A DNA stretch of 64,000 bases, from the NCBI RefSeq assembly GCF_905171765.1, contig NC_053392.1:405832565-405896564 (forward strand), given 5' to 3'. The translations under genes and the position numbers were made by a program. Origin of the DNA: Bufo bufo (taxonomy: Eukaryota; Chordata; Amphibia; Anura; Bufonidae). This document shows, piece by piece, positions 45,524 through 57,034 of the stretch. The notes under the pieces are model-generated. The model was given only the letters and a program-made list of their open reading frames with translations, searched no databases and was not told the origin of the DNA. How positions within the stretch are numbered: position 1 is the first letter of the stretch; the number at the start of each line of letters is the position of its first letter.

Positions 45524-45526
45524 TAA

Positions 45527-45704
45527 GTTGTATTTAATTCATTTAAATTCCTGATCATTCTGGGCTTTGAAGTCAAGGAGGTCACACTATAAGTGATTGA
45601 TCTATGACTGTGCATACAGAGATAGCTGTCAATCACTAATAACACCACCTTCTTGACTTCAAAGTCCAGAATGAGTAAGACTTCAAATGAATGAAATACA
45701 ACTT
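45527..45704. repeat. Imperfect palindrome / MITE fragment
   Basis: Left arm GTTGTATTTAATTCATTT..GGGCTTTGAAGTCAAGGAGG mirrors CTTCTTGACTTCAAAGTCCA..AAATACAAC. The Harbinger-type MITE lies directly beside it. Positions 45705-45827 have no recognised feature. Confidence 0.65.
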
Positions 45705-45831
45705 ATGTTGAATCTTTTCCCTTAAAACTAAGAGAACAATCTCCTCAGCTCCTTCTGCTATATAAATGATGACAGGTTCCCTTTAACTTCATTTTATTTG
45801 GACTTTTAGCACTGCAAACAGTCTCACTTAA

Positions 45832-46197
45832 AGGGGTATTTCGGTAGATAAAAGTTATCCCCTATTCACAAGATTAGGGATAACTATCAGATTGCTGGGG
45901 GTCCTACCACTGGAACCCCATCGATCACGAGAATACCCCATACCCCCTGCAGGCCCCCTGCTGCTCCCCTGAAATGACAGGAGCGGCTGGTCGCACATTC
46001 GCGCTGCTGATCTATTCATTTCTATGACAGTTCCGGAGATAGCCGAGTGCTGTACTCCGTCACACATGTGTGACTGGCCATTAAAGTCATTTCAGGGAAA
46101 CAGCAGGGAGACTGCAGGGCATATGGGGAACTGGGTCTCATGATCAGTGGTTGTATCCTGTGGATATGGGAGAACTTTTACCTACCGGAATGCCCCT
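45832..46197. mobile_element. Kolobok/T2-like MITE (TTAA duplication)
   Basis: TTAA at 45828-45831 and 46198-46201, with ends AGGGGTATTTCGGTAG and CTACCGGAATGCCCCT. TTAAAGG-type ends with TTAA duplication are typical of T2-type MITEs described in Xenopus. No ORF. Confidence 0.75.
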
Positions 46198-46201
46198 TTA
46201 A

Positions 46202-46691
46202 CCTTCTCAGTCAAAACATCAGTGCGAACAGGGAGAGTGCTCCTGTAGTGATTTAATTAAAGCATAACACATTTTGCTAATAAATGAAATGTTCATCTGT
46301 GGGTGTCTTTAATCTAGACCTATCAATAGAACTATAGTGCTGTCATACTGTTAGCCCAATTCTATGTTCACTATTAGAATGAGGATTACCTTGCAAATAA
46401 CAGAATCCCCCACAGCAGCAATAAATGTCAGTGGATTACCTATCGACATACTGTATATGTATATACAGGACATTTCCTGTTGACTGCTATAGAAGGACCA
46501 TATTTTTTATTTATTTTGTATTTAATTTTCAGTGTCGCTTTAAATTCTGCACATTTGTCTTGTTTGTCAGCACTTTTGCACCTTTATGTTTGTTTTCTGT
46601 CCACAGTTTGTATTCACACTTTATTGCATCTTAGTAAATAAATAACAGTTCTTTTAACAGTTTCATCCATGGATGTACTCATTTATTGTGC
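46202..46691. other. No recognised feature
   Basis: AT-rich sequence without tandem structure, inverted repeat or supported ORF; it may be host intergenic DNA between insertions. Confidence 0.5.
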
Positions 46692-46694
46692 TTA

Positions 46695-47364
46695 GGGTAC
46701 TTTCACACTAGCATTATTCTTTTCCGGTATTGAGTTCCGTCACAGGGGCTCAATACCGGAAAAAAAACGCTTCAGTTTTATCCTAATGCATTCTGAATGG
46801 AAAGCATTCCGTTCGGTATGCATCAGGATGTCTTCAGTTCAATCCCTCTTAGGCTACTTTCACGCTTGCGGCAAAATGATACGGCAAGCAGTTCCGTCGC
46901 CGGAACTGTCTGCCGGATCAGGCAATCTGCATGCAAACGGACAGCATTTGTAGACGGATCTGGATCCGTCTCACAAATGCATTGCAAGAGCGGATCCATC
47001 TCTCCGTTTGTCATATGGACAAACAGATCAGTTTCTAATTTTTTCACATTTCTACCGGTCTGCGCATGGAAGGACGGATCCGACATTGCAGTATTTTTAA
47101 TGCCAGCACTAACACATTTCAATGTAAATTAATGCCGGCAACTGATTTGGAATTTTGGACAAAGACAATACCGCAGCATGCTGTGGTATTTCCTCCGTCC
47201 AAAATGCGGTTCAGTGACTGAACTGAAGACATCCTGATGCATCCTGAACGGATTTCTCTCCATTCAGAATGCATAGGGATGAAACTGATCAGTTGTTTTC
47301 CGGTATTGAGCCCCTATGACGGAACTCAGTGCCGGAAAATAAAAACGCTAGTGTGAAAGTACCC
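46695..47364. mobile_element. PIF/Harbinger-type MITE (TTA duplication), nested
   Basis: Terminal inverted repeats GGGTACTTTCACACTAGC and its complement, TTA at 46692-46694 and 47365-47367, length 670 bp. A second similar left end (GGCTACTTTCACGCTTGC) after TTA at about 46849 suggests a nested relative whose right end is lost. Palindromic interior (GATCCGTC..). Confidence 0.82.
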
Positions 47365-47367
47365 TTA

Positions 47368-47670
47368 CGGTATTTGGCCAGATAAAATAGCACAGCATGC
47401 TGTGGTATTTTCTCCGGCCAAAATTCCGTAACACTTGCCGGAATGCCGGATCCGGCATTAATTTCTATTGAAATGTATTAATGTCGGATCCTGTACCAAG
47501 TGTTCCACAAAATCGGATCCGGTTTCCCGATCTGCACATGCGCAGACCTTTAAAAATGCGAAAAAAATAAATTCTGGATCCGTTTTTCCAGATAACACCG
47601 GAGAGACGGATCTGGAATTTCAATGCATTTGTCAGATGGATCCGCATCCGGATCTGTCTACAAATGATAT
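47368..47670. repeat. MITE-like interior sequence without ends
   Basis: Shares AGCATGCTGTGGTATTT, GGATCCG and CGGATCTG-type segments with the neighbouring MITE, indicating a truncated related copy. Confidence 0.5.
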
Positions 47671-48218
47671 CCATATACTGTTGTGTATTACTGCAAGATA
47701 CTGTCACATCTGTCAGATGCAGAGACAGTGCATGTCTTATTGGTCCACTGGGTCACTGTTTTTGGTGGCAGCAGGGAGGCAGAATCATAGCAATGAGGGA
47801 GGCCAGATCCTACTGACAATTCTAGATTTGTGTCACTCTGGATCCCACCCCAGGTGCCTATCCAGCTCCTCCACATCCTCCTTCATGGACATCCTTCTAT
47901 TCCCACTCTCCCTCCCTCTGTCCTATCATATGTGTAAAGTAAAGCCAAGCCATGTTAGAGCAGATTGGTCTGGACGAGAATAGCCACACAGTTGATCAGT
48001 TGATAAAGTGCATCAAACAGTAAACATCCCGCTGGCTGTCACCCCGCAAACTCCAACTGGGCAAGGTGATCAGCAACAGACAATGGCAGGAACACTGTGT
48101 CTGCGCTGTATTTGGGGGAAATAACACATGATCCTGCATGACGCATGTGATAAATTTCAGCCATTCTTATGTGACAACGAACTCTCTCCTGAGCGTTAAG
48201 CGATACAACAGTCTGCCA
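47671..48218. other. No gene recognised; possibly degraded hAT-F upstream part
   Basis: Contains short plus-strand coding-like pieces but no motif I can assign with confidence. The Penelope-like insertion follows at 48233. Confidence 0.35.
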
Positions 48219-48325
48219 TTGCACTACTTGAGATAAAAGCAAATCCACCCAGCGCTAGCTGCGAAAGGTCAGCGTTGCTGCGGGGAGGAGTGGAGCTCCA
48301 CGAGAACAAAAGTGAAAGTAAATCC

Positions 48326-50306
48326 CGGCAACTGCTTGGATATGCTGAATCTTCTTCTTTTTATTTTATATATACAAAGAGGTAACAACAACGCATTTCG
48401 GAGCACTGCCTTTTTCAACAGGTACATTCAACATGTGTTACATTTAGATTGTATATAGACAAATCAATTACAGGTACAAGTGACGTCATCCACCCACTAT
48501 TAGGCGAATATTCACTACCCACCAATCAATCACCTAGTTTCTATTCATCAAGAAGAGCACCAGAGAGTAAAGGATACCCAGTGCCAGAGAATAAAGATCA
48601 GCGAGTCTGCTGTGTCTAAATAGAGAAAGAAAAAGAGAGAAAGAAGAGAACCAGTTGTGACTACTCAGAGACACAATAGGAATTTTTCTTGCAGATGTTG
48701 CGTTTGGTTCTATGTGAGAACAATTTTTTATTTGAATAAATGTCTATTATTTACAGCGACGGGGAACCGCGATGGGATCGAATGTGGCTCCGCCCTACGC
48801 AAATGTGTTTATGTCCGCTTTAGAAGATCTTTATGTCTATAATAGTTATTTTTACCAAGAGAACATCATTAAATGGAAGAGATTTATAGACGATATTTTT
48901 TGCATGTGGGCGGGGTCACATGAGATCCTATCCGGTTTCTTTGACCATCTGAACATGGTTTGTCAAGGTTTGAAATTCACTATGACTTGTGATAAGAAGA
49001 GAGTGAGCTTTCTTGTTATTGTAGTAGTAAAGGATGATCAGGGCTATCTTTCCACTGATCTATTTAGGAAAGAAACAGATAAAAACAGTATTCTGCATTT
49101 CTCTAGCGCTCATCCACCCTCACTTAAAAAGGCAATCCCGCGAGCTCAATTTCAGAGGATTAAGCGTATAGTCTCTGATCCAGAGACACAGGAGCAGAGA
49201 CTAGATGAGATGACTGATAGATTTGAGAAAAGAGGATATCCTAGGTCCATACTTGATAGGATGAGATTAGATCTTTCTTCCCAAAACCCTCCTAGGATTA
49301 AACAACAGAGAGTTGCGTTCATACACAAATTCCATCCGTACAATGCACATTTAGATAATGTGGTCAGGAAGTACTGGCATATTCTAACCAAAGCCTATCC
49401 GAATGTTGATGAATTTAAATGTCCACCTATGATTTGTAATAAGAAAAATCCAAATTTGAGGGACAAACTGGTGCATGCGGATCTAGGCAGTGGGAGGGAG
49501 ACCTCTAGACAAAATGTATTGAGAACCGTGAAAAACTGAACGTTCCCGTGCCTTCACTGCCTGCAGTGTTCCCATATTATCAAAGTCCCTGAATTTCACC
49601 ACCCACGCACAGGTCAAGCGTTTAAAGTGAAAGAGTTTTTTACCTGTGAATTGAAAAACGTGATCTACTTGATTAAGTGTCCGTGCGGCCTGGGGTATGT
49701 GGAGAAACAATGCAGACAGTGAGGGACTGGATTTGTAAACACAAGTCCACTATTAGGACTAAAAATATCCTATTACCACTACCCTATCATTTTGACAAGT
49801 GCAGACATAGAATTTCGCAGTTAAGATTCCAGGTCCTGGAACAGGTGATGAGACCAAGAAGAGGAGGGGATATCAAAAAACTCCTCCTCCGCTGCGAAGC
49901 CTATTGGATACATACGTTGGATACATTGCATCCAAAATGTTTAAACCGTGATTATGAGGTTGCTAGACTGTAATTTATGGTATTACTAATGATATGTGTT
50001 TCTTTCTCTATTTAGACACAGCAGACTCGCTGATCTTTATTCTCTGGCACTGGGTATCCTTTACTCTCTGGTGGTCTTCTTGATGAATAGAAACTAGGTG
50101 ATTGATTGGTGGGTAGTGAATACCCACCTAATAGTGGGTGGATGACGTCACTTGTACCTGTAATTGATTTGTCTATATATATCTAAATGTAACACATGTT
50201 GAATGTACATGTTGAAAAAGGCAGTGTGCCGAAACGCGTTGTTGTTACCTCTTTGTATATATAAAATAAAAAGAAGAAGATTCAGCATATCCAAGCAGTT
50301 GCTTTC
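48326..50306. repeat. Penelope inverted repeat pair
   Basis: Left arm 48326-48633, right arm 50000-50306, in inverse orientation and about 95% alike by eye. The left has CGCATTTCGGAGCAC where the right has GTGCCGAAACGCG, so both have drifted. Confidence 0.9.
48684..49973 (+). pseudogene. Penelope-like RT (C-terminal) + GIY-YIG endonuclease, pseudogene
   Basis: Before the open segment, FLLQMLRLVLCENNFLF belongs to the RT palm and ends in a stop. From 48772 the frame reads MGSNVAPPYANVFMSALE, then KWKRFIDDIFCMW, the RT catalytic Asp-Asp box, then thumb sequence (STDLFRKETDKNSILHFSSA) and a basic linker to RTVKN*. After that stop come LHCLQCSHI and FTCELKNVIYLIKCPCGLGYV, the first part of a GIY-YIG nuclease with the preceding Cys pair. 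A frameshift follows, and then GETMQTVRDWICKHKSTIRT with the conserved Arg, and CEAYWIHTLDTLHP toward the C terminus. Such RTs use the nuclease nick for target-primed synthesis. The earlier RT motifs are missing and the copy is dead. Confidence 0.9.
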
Positions 50307-50800
50307 ACTATTGCACTACTTGAGCCATGACATTCCATTGGAATGGGAATTCTACCTTACATATGCTAGAGTGTCTGTACTAGCAACATAAAATGGTGAA
50401 TGATTTCAGTGGCAGCTCATCAGAGACATGTGTGTCGGATGTTCAGGCCCTTCAAAGAATCCACCATATTTGTTAGAAGTGCCAACTGTGGCATCAAGAA
50501 TATCATCCACCTGATAATTATCTTAAAGCAGACACTCATGCTGTTGCAACAAGGAATGGTGGAATAAGAACAGATTCCACATCTTGCTGACCACCCTGTA
50601 GCTGCTGGGGACCCACAAGGAGAAACTCCCATGGTATAAAAAGTAGAGTGTAAGAAGCTAACATTGAACGAGGAGCTGGAGGAGAAGGAATCACTGGAAG
50701 CTGGGAAAAACTTTGTCCTTAGGCACACTGGCAAGCATGGCAAACTGTATGCTTACCTGCTTATGTTCTGACATTCATATCCTTACCATCAAGCAGTCTG

Positions 50801-51775
50801 TGTCACGGATGAGAGTGGGGGAAACCCTCATCAGTGCGATGTTATGGAATCAGGTAGCTGCTAGGCCAGGACCACAGGATCAGGGAGCAGGTCACCTCCT
50901 ATCGCGTCCCTAATACTGACCCTGACTCCTAACTGTATGAGCCAACCCAGATGGTAGGAGGGCTCATACTCTGGAACCTAGGGTCCCTACTATCCCTCAG
51001 GAAAACCCTGAGCTAGGAGCAGGGTAAGACGACCTGTTCCTCCAAGACACAGATGAACAGGAGTCTCACTGGCCAAGCTGCAAGGAAGGGGGAACATATA
51101 CAGACATATGGATATAGCAGGTGAACTACACCAGTTCCAAACCTACCTGCCACAGCCTCGCTGACTGTAACCCATGCAACAGTACTGCTATCCACACAAA
51201 CACGAAGGACACAGCACACACACATTAAACACACAGGTAACCAGGACATCCATAGCTGCAATAAACATAGAAAGGAAAACAACGTCAACTTAACATCATG
51301 CGTAACGTTTATGACCACAAGGGTGGCCCTCACTGGACAGATGGTATAAGACTAGGAGGATGACTCCAGCATAAGTCATGGCTGGAGTACCCCTCAGACT
51401 TCTGGCTTCCAGCAGGAGCTAAATAGCCCAAGCAGCCACACCCACACACACACACCAGGAAAGGAGTTAACCCTTTCATCACCAAACAAGGTAAGTGTCC
51501 CTTAAAGGAGAAGTCTACACAGAACAAACTCCCTAACACCAAACATAGAAAGTGAACACTTAAAATCACACGTTGCCAGAGGCAACCGCATGCCGTGACA
51601 GCGAGCCGCCTAGCCACCAGCTCCTGCTGCTACACTGCCAACAACCATATGTTGCCAACGGCAACCACACGTGAGGCAACAAACCCAGAGCCCTCACCTG
51701 TGGTTGACAACATAGAACAAACCGCTGACAACTGCATGCGACCAAAGAGTCACGACCATAACCATGGTCGTGACA
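50801..51775. mobile_element. LTR-like element copy 3 (5-bp duplication GTCTG)
   Basis: Begins TGTCACGGATGAGAGTGG and ends ACCATGGTCGTGACA, flanked by GTCTG at 50796-50800 and 51776-51780. It is about 165 bp shorter than copy 1 by internal deletions. Inserted in hAT-F. Confidence 0.82.
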
Positions 51776-52296
51776 GTCTGATAATTACTGGATAGCAATG
51801 CTTCTAGACCCTCGCTATCAAAGCAAAATGGGGAAATGTTTTCTTGTTGGCAAAAGGAAGGCCAAATTCCTTTATTTCCAGGATACACTGTGTCTGCAGT
51901 TTGACAGAGCTTTCAATGAGCAGAGGACTGCCGCCTGCATGTCTTATCTGGAGGCCTCTCTCCACCCCTGCTGAGTCAGCCACTTCACACTGTCTCCGCT
52001 AGCACAAGCAACAAAAACCAAAGAGACAGTCAGTTCAGTATCATCAGAAGCAGTTATTCCATGTGCTACACCAGGCTGATGCAATTGAGCAAATTGAGAA
52101 GTACTTACTGAACCGCCAGGTTAAGTCATATCTGGACTCTGTTCTTTTTATGGCTCATACCATTTTCCCTCAATAGACTTTTTAGCTCAAAAGGTTGCGT
52201 CGTCACACCCACACAGACTAAGCTGTACTCATCAGTGTCCAAAACATCACTTTTGTCAAAATGAATGAGGCATGGGTCCGTGAGGATTTTCACATA

Positions 52297-53923
52297 CAGT
52301 TGTGTTCAAAATAATAGCAGTCAAACATCACTAACCTGATCAAATCACTGTTTTTGGTAGAAATGATATTTCTACATGGCAAATAATTTACTAGCAGGTG
52401 TAGTAGAGTAATAGAAACCCAACAGACCCAACAGTCATGACATGCATGCTGCTGATTCTCTGTAATTCAATCACTTATTGAAATGGCATGTTCAAAATAA
52501 TAACAGTGTGGAGTTCAATTAGTGAAGTCATTCATTCTTCGAAAAACAGGTGGCAATTATTGCCCTTATTTAAAGAAGGAAGGCAGCAAATGTTGTACAT
52601 TCTGGTTACAGTGCATTTCTCTCTGAAATTCTGAGGAAAATTGGTCGTTCCAGATATTGTTCAGAAGAACAGCGTACCTTGATTCAAAAGTTAATTGGAG
52701 AGGGGGAAACATATAAAGAAGTGCAGAAAATCATAGGCTGCTCAGCTAAAATGATCGCAAATGCTTTAATTTGGCAACCAAAACCTGAAAGGTGTGGAAG
52801 AAAGCGAAAAAACGACCTTTTAAATGGATAGAAGAATAGCCAAAATGGCAAGGATACACCCAACAATCAGCTCCAGGAAGACCAAAGAAGGTCTAAAGTT
52901 ACCTGTGAGTACTGTTATAATTAGAAGACGCCTATGTGAAGCCAAGCTATCTGCAAGAAGCCCCCGCAAAGTCCCACTGTTGAAAAAAAGACATGTGCTG
53001 AAGAGGTTACAATTTGCCAAAGAGCACATTGACTGGCCTAAAGAGACATTTTGTGGACTGATGAAAGTAAGATTGTTTGGGTCTAGTGACTGGAGAGAGT
53101 TTGTCAGATGACCCCCAAACACTGAATTCAAGCCACAGTACACTGTGAAGACAGTGAAGCATGGTGGGGCAAGCATCATGATATGGGGATGTTTCTCATA
53201 CTACGATGTTGGGCCTATTTATCGCATACCAGGGATCATGGATCAGTTTGAATACATCAGAATACTTGAAGAGGTCATTCTGCCTTATGCTGAAGAGGAA
53301 ATGCCCTTGAAATGGGTGTTCCAACAAGACGATGACCCCAAACACACCAGTAAACGTGCAATATCTTGGTTCCAGACCAACAAGATGGACGTTATGGAGT
53401 GGTCAGCCCAATCCCCGGATCTTAATCCAATAGAAAACTTGTGGGGTGACATCAAAAATACAGTTTGTGAGGCAAAACCAAGAAATAGAGAAGAACTGTG
53501 GAATGTAGTTCAATCATCCTGGGCTGGAATACCTGTTCACAGGTGGCAGAAGTTGGTTGACTCCATGCAACCAACACAGATGTACAGCAGTTCCCAGAAA
53601 CAGTGGTTTTACAACTAAATATTAGTTAAGTGATTCAAAGGAAAGCAAAATCTTCAAACATTTTTTAGTTTATATAGTGAATGTTTGAGTTTGTAAAGAA
53701 GAATACAAACACTGCTATTTTTTTGAACAGTCTAATAATCACTTTTCTTAAAAAAATTTTAGAGGAACAACACAAATTTGATATATTTTTCTTCATGTTT
53801 TGATTTAGAATAGAATGTGTAGTGTTCCCAATGCATTTGTGTGTATGGAAATAAAAGCTATTAGAAGGATTTTAAGCTTTATTCACTTTTTTAAACACAC
53901 TGCTATTATTTTGAACACAACTG
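52297..53923 (+). mobile_element. Tc1-4 element
   Basis: Ends CAGTTGTGTTCAAAATAATA and its complement, flanked by TA (52295-52296, 53924-53925). An inner partial repeat, TTCAAAATAATAACAGTG, lies at about 52490. Inserted in the hAT-F tail just after FHI codons. Confidence 0.95.
52590..53618 (+). pseudogene. Tc1-4 transposase, DD34E, degenerate
   Basis: The true start is obscured. A helix-turn-helix-like LIGEGETYKEVQKIIGCSAK is at about 52690-52760. A second DNA-binding part ([20 protein letters not shown]) is at 52900. Asp 1 appears as LWTDESK in a shifted frame at about 53055. The C-terminal ORF from 53145 starts KTVKHGGASIMIWGCFSYY and contains VFQQDDDPKHTSK (Asp 2) and AQSPDLNPIENLW (Glu), 34 residues apart. 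Triad complete but split by frameshifts and a stop near 53111. Confidence 0.88.
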
Positions 53924-54190
53924 TACCTCCAGCTGAGGCCAGTGCTGACGTTGTGCCCATCATGCCACTGCAGCTGTCTCCCATCATGTTCTGTACTGTA
54001 TGGCTGCTTCCGCCATTGCCACAGCTGCTACTCCCTACTGCCACTTCCGTTAACACCATTGCCACTGACATTACACCTACACAGCCATCACTACTACTAC
54101 TAAATGGCGCAACTATTGCTGACACTATTACCACTAGACACCTTACCTTTTTGCATCCACACTGTACTACTGCTGCTCTGAAATAAAAGG

Positions 54191-54925
54191 GGACCTTTTC
54201 CAGGCTTGTTCAACTTCAGAACAGGCCACTGTGTGTGTGTATAAATACAGATAGGAATTTCGCCTCTGTTAATGCATAAAGTTCTCTATATACAACTCAC
54301 AGTGCATAATGTACAGTACACAAATCCATTTATAGTGTACTTCCAGGACACTGCACACAGAAATTTACATGAAAATATGCACAGTTTCCCACAACCATGT
54401 GCAGGTTCCCAAAAAGTGTAGCAAAAATGCAGGCGACCAAAAAAAATGCATGCAGTCATTCTGGAGTTTGTATAGCCCAAAAAAATGTGTGTGTGTACAG
54501 ACCCTGACATTTTTTTATTTTTTTTATTTTGCAATACTTCAGACAGACAGGTAGATAGGCAGATGAACATATCTATTACATTTTTCATATCTACAGTCCT
54601 GGAAATATTTTCTCCTTTCCTGAAAGTGAAAATGACACTGGACACATTTTACTGCAGCAACAGAAGTAGAAACTCCTACATGTAATATGCATTCCGTTCA
54701 AATTTTCCTCATGCATATGAAATATACATATTCTGAAATCCTTGAGGCAAACACTGCAGCTCTAAATGAACACCTGTATAATTTACTCTGTCCCAGAATG
54801 TTACTTCATAATAACAAGCCTGCTTTTATTTTGATGCCACATTTGAAAAAAGAAAAGAGCAGGTCTTTAGAAGAAAGAATTAAGGAAAAGGAGAGAAACA
54901 GATGAGGCATTTGGACAATGATTTC
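54191..54925. other. No gene recognised
   Basis: AT-rich; short GTGTGTGT and T-rich runs at 54230 and 54510-54530. A 72-codon open frame at 54687 lacks any recognisable motif and I do not consider it a gene. Confidence 0.45.
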
Positions 54926-55350
54926 CATCAGTGGCTGTGATCGAAAAAGGAACTGTGGGTTAAAAAACACAGACCGTATGCAAATCTTTCCATTATACCA
55001 TATCTGGGTAGGCTCCATTACTGGTATGGAAATTGCTGACCAAATACTGACCAAAAATACTGGGGGAGCTTTATCAAACTGGTGTAAAGTAGATCTGGCT
55101 TAGTTGCCGATAGCAACCAGAATCCACCTATAATTTTTCACAGCTCCTTTGGAAAATAAAAGGTGGAATCTGATTGGTTGCTATCGGCAACTAGGCCGGT
55201 TCTACTTTACACCAGTTTGATAAAGCTCCCCCAGTGTTTTTGGTCAGTATTTGGTCAGAAAAATTGACACACAATGGATCCTTCACAGATATCTTCATTG
55301 ATGAATCACTAATTATCTTGTTACTGCATCATGGACATGTGAATAAGGCC
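54926..55350. mobile_element. Degraded palindromic MITE with a second palindrome at its centre
   Basis: The inner unit 55061-55233 has ~32-bp inverted ends starting TGGGGGAGCTTTATCAAACT. It sits between mirrored CTGACCAAATACTGACCAAA and TTTGGTCAGTATTTGGTCAG. The right outer end GGACATGTGAATAAGGCC followed by TAA (55332-55352) matches the Harbinger-type MITE ends here; the left outer end is not clear. Confidence 0.6.
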
Positions 55351-55493
55351 TAAGGTCACTTTCACAAGTACAGGATTTAGTTAGCATTTTTCATCAGTAT
55401 TTGTAAACCAAAACCAGGAGTAAGTACAAAACCCAGATATGTCCATTAGATATGTCTATTATAAAGTGTGTTCAGAAAGTCTTCAGACCCTTA

Positions 55494-55811
55494 GGCCTCT
55501 GACCACACCCGCACATACGGTCTGTGAGCAGTCCATATGTCCCGGAGTGGCATTGATCGCGCGCACGGGAGCACACAGTATCATAGATTACAATGATGCT
55601 GTGGACGTCGGGCCGCCCGCGGGGCTATTGTCCCGCACTCATATGATCTTATGAGTGCTGTACAATAGCCCAGCGGGCGGCCCGACGTCCACAGCATCAT
55701 TGTAATCTATGATGCTGTGTGCTCCTGTGCGCACGATCAATGCCTCTCTGGGACATATGGCCGCTCAAGGACCGTATGTCTCGGAGGGCATACGGTCTTG
55801 TGCAAGAGGCC
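55494..55811. mobile_element. Fold-back MITE in the Tc1-5 terminal repeat
   Basis: 318 bp, nearly perfectly palindromic: GGCCTCTGACC.. to ..GCAAGAGGCC. The arm GATGCTGTGGACGTCGGGCC is mirrored about a centre near 55651. The flanks TTA/TTT are a decayed 3-bp duplication. It belongs to the GGCCTC Harbinger-type group. Confidence 0.85.
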
Positions 55812-57034
55812 TTTGACTTTTTCACATATTGTTATGCTGCAGCCTTGTGCTAAAATTCCCCCATCATTCTACACTCAATACCCCATAATGACAAAAATAA
55901 AACACAATTTTAGAAAATGTTTGCAAATTTATTTTTAAAAATGAAAAACTAAAATGTTGTATGCACGTAAATATTAGGACCCTTTGCTATGACACTTGGA
56001 ATTTAGCTCTAGGTGTCTCCCATTTATCTTGATAATCTTTGAGATGTTTCTACACCTTGATTAGAGTTCGCCTGTGGTAAATTCAGTTGATTGGGCATGA
56101 TATGGAAAGATACACTTTGTCTCACAGCTGATAATGAATATCAGATTAAAAACAAAGCCATAAAGAGGAAAGAACTGCCTGTAGAGTTGAGAGACAGAAT
56201 TGTGTGGAGGCATAGATCTAGAGAGGGGGACACAAATTTTTGCTGCACTGAAAGGAGCACAGAGGCCTACATAATTCTTAAATGAAAGATCTTTGGAACA
56301 ACCAGAACTCTTCCTAGAGCTGGCCATCCCACCAAACTAAGTAATTGTGGTAAAAGGGTCTTGGTAAGAGATATGACCAATAACCCAAAGGTTACTCTGG
56401 CTGAGTGCCAAAGATCCTGTGTGAAGATGAGAGAAACTTCCAGAAGGTCAACCATCATTGCAGCATTCCACCAATCTGGGCTTTATGGCAGAGAGGCCAG
56501 AAAGAAGCACTTCCTCTGTAACAGACACACGAAGGTCCTAAAAGATTCTCAGACTGTGAGAAAGAAGATTTTCTGGTCTGATTAAAACAACACTGAACTT
56601 TTTGGCCTCAATTCTAAGCTTCATATTTGGAGGAAGGAGCATAATACAATCCATACAGTGAAGCATGGTGGTAGCAGCATCATGCTGTGGGACAGGAATA
56701 CTGTTCAGAGTTGAGGCAAAGCTGAATGGAACAAAATACAAAGATATTCTTTATGAAAACCTGATCCAGAGTGCTCTGGACTAGAGATTTCCCGAACTAT
56801 TCGCCGGCGAATTGTTCCTGGCGAACATAGCTTGTTCGCGTTCGCCGCGGCGGGCGAACATATGCGATGTTCGGTCCGCCCCCTATTCGTCATCATTGTG
56901 TAAACTTTGACCCTGTACCTCACAGTCAGCAGACACATTTCAGCCAATCAGCAGCATACCCTCCCTCCCAGACCCTCCCACCTCCTGGACAGCATCCATT
57001 TTAGATTCATTCGGAAGCTGCAGTGTCACAAATT

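Larger units (their letters stand above)
48233..50310 (+). mobile_element. Penelope-like element with inverted terminal repeats
   Basis: Flanked by a perfect 14-bp duplication TTGCACTACTTGAG (48219-48232, 50311-50324). About 305-bp inverted repeats lie at 48326-48633 and 50000-50306 (CAACTGCTTGGATATGCTGA at the outer edge), and the left one is preceded by a ~93-bp extension. Penelope-like elements often have such inverted terminal repeats and 10-15-bp duplications. The body is 5'-deleted: only the end of RT and the GIY-YIG domain remain. Confidence 0.92.
50311..54190 (+). pseudogene. hAT-F transposase remnant (plus strand), interrupted twice
   Basis: HWNGNSTLHMLECL at about 50335 is the conserved WNST..ML block of hAT insertion domains, followed by QWQLIRDMC and a degraded PLI..LKQTLMLLQQG helix. 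LASMANCMLTCLCSD (50720s) precedes the LTR-like insertion. After it comes YWIAMLLDPRYQSKMGK at 51790. The C terminus is VSKTSLLSK / FVKMNEAWVREDFH at about 52225-52290, then Tc1-4. Downstream, 53926-54190 is 3' non-coding, partly repetitive sequence. No BED finger and no SERVF block were located. Many stops. It belongs to the same broad group as hAT-D. Confidence 0.75.

Noticed and set aside
50075..50105. Hammerhead ribozyme core (TTGATGAATAGAAACTA) in the Penelope terminal repeat
   Set aside because: Resembles the CUGAUGA..GAAAC core, and Penelope-like elements can carry hammerheads, but there is no stem II between the two core parts and I could not find the cleavage-site stems.
54687..54905. 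72-codon open frame as a small host gene
   Set aside because: AT-rich surroundings, no motif, no promoter or splice support.
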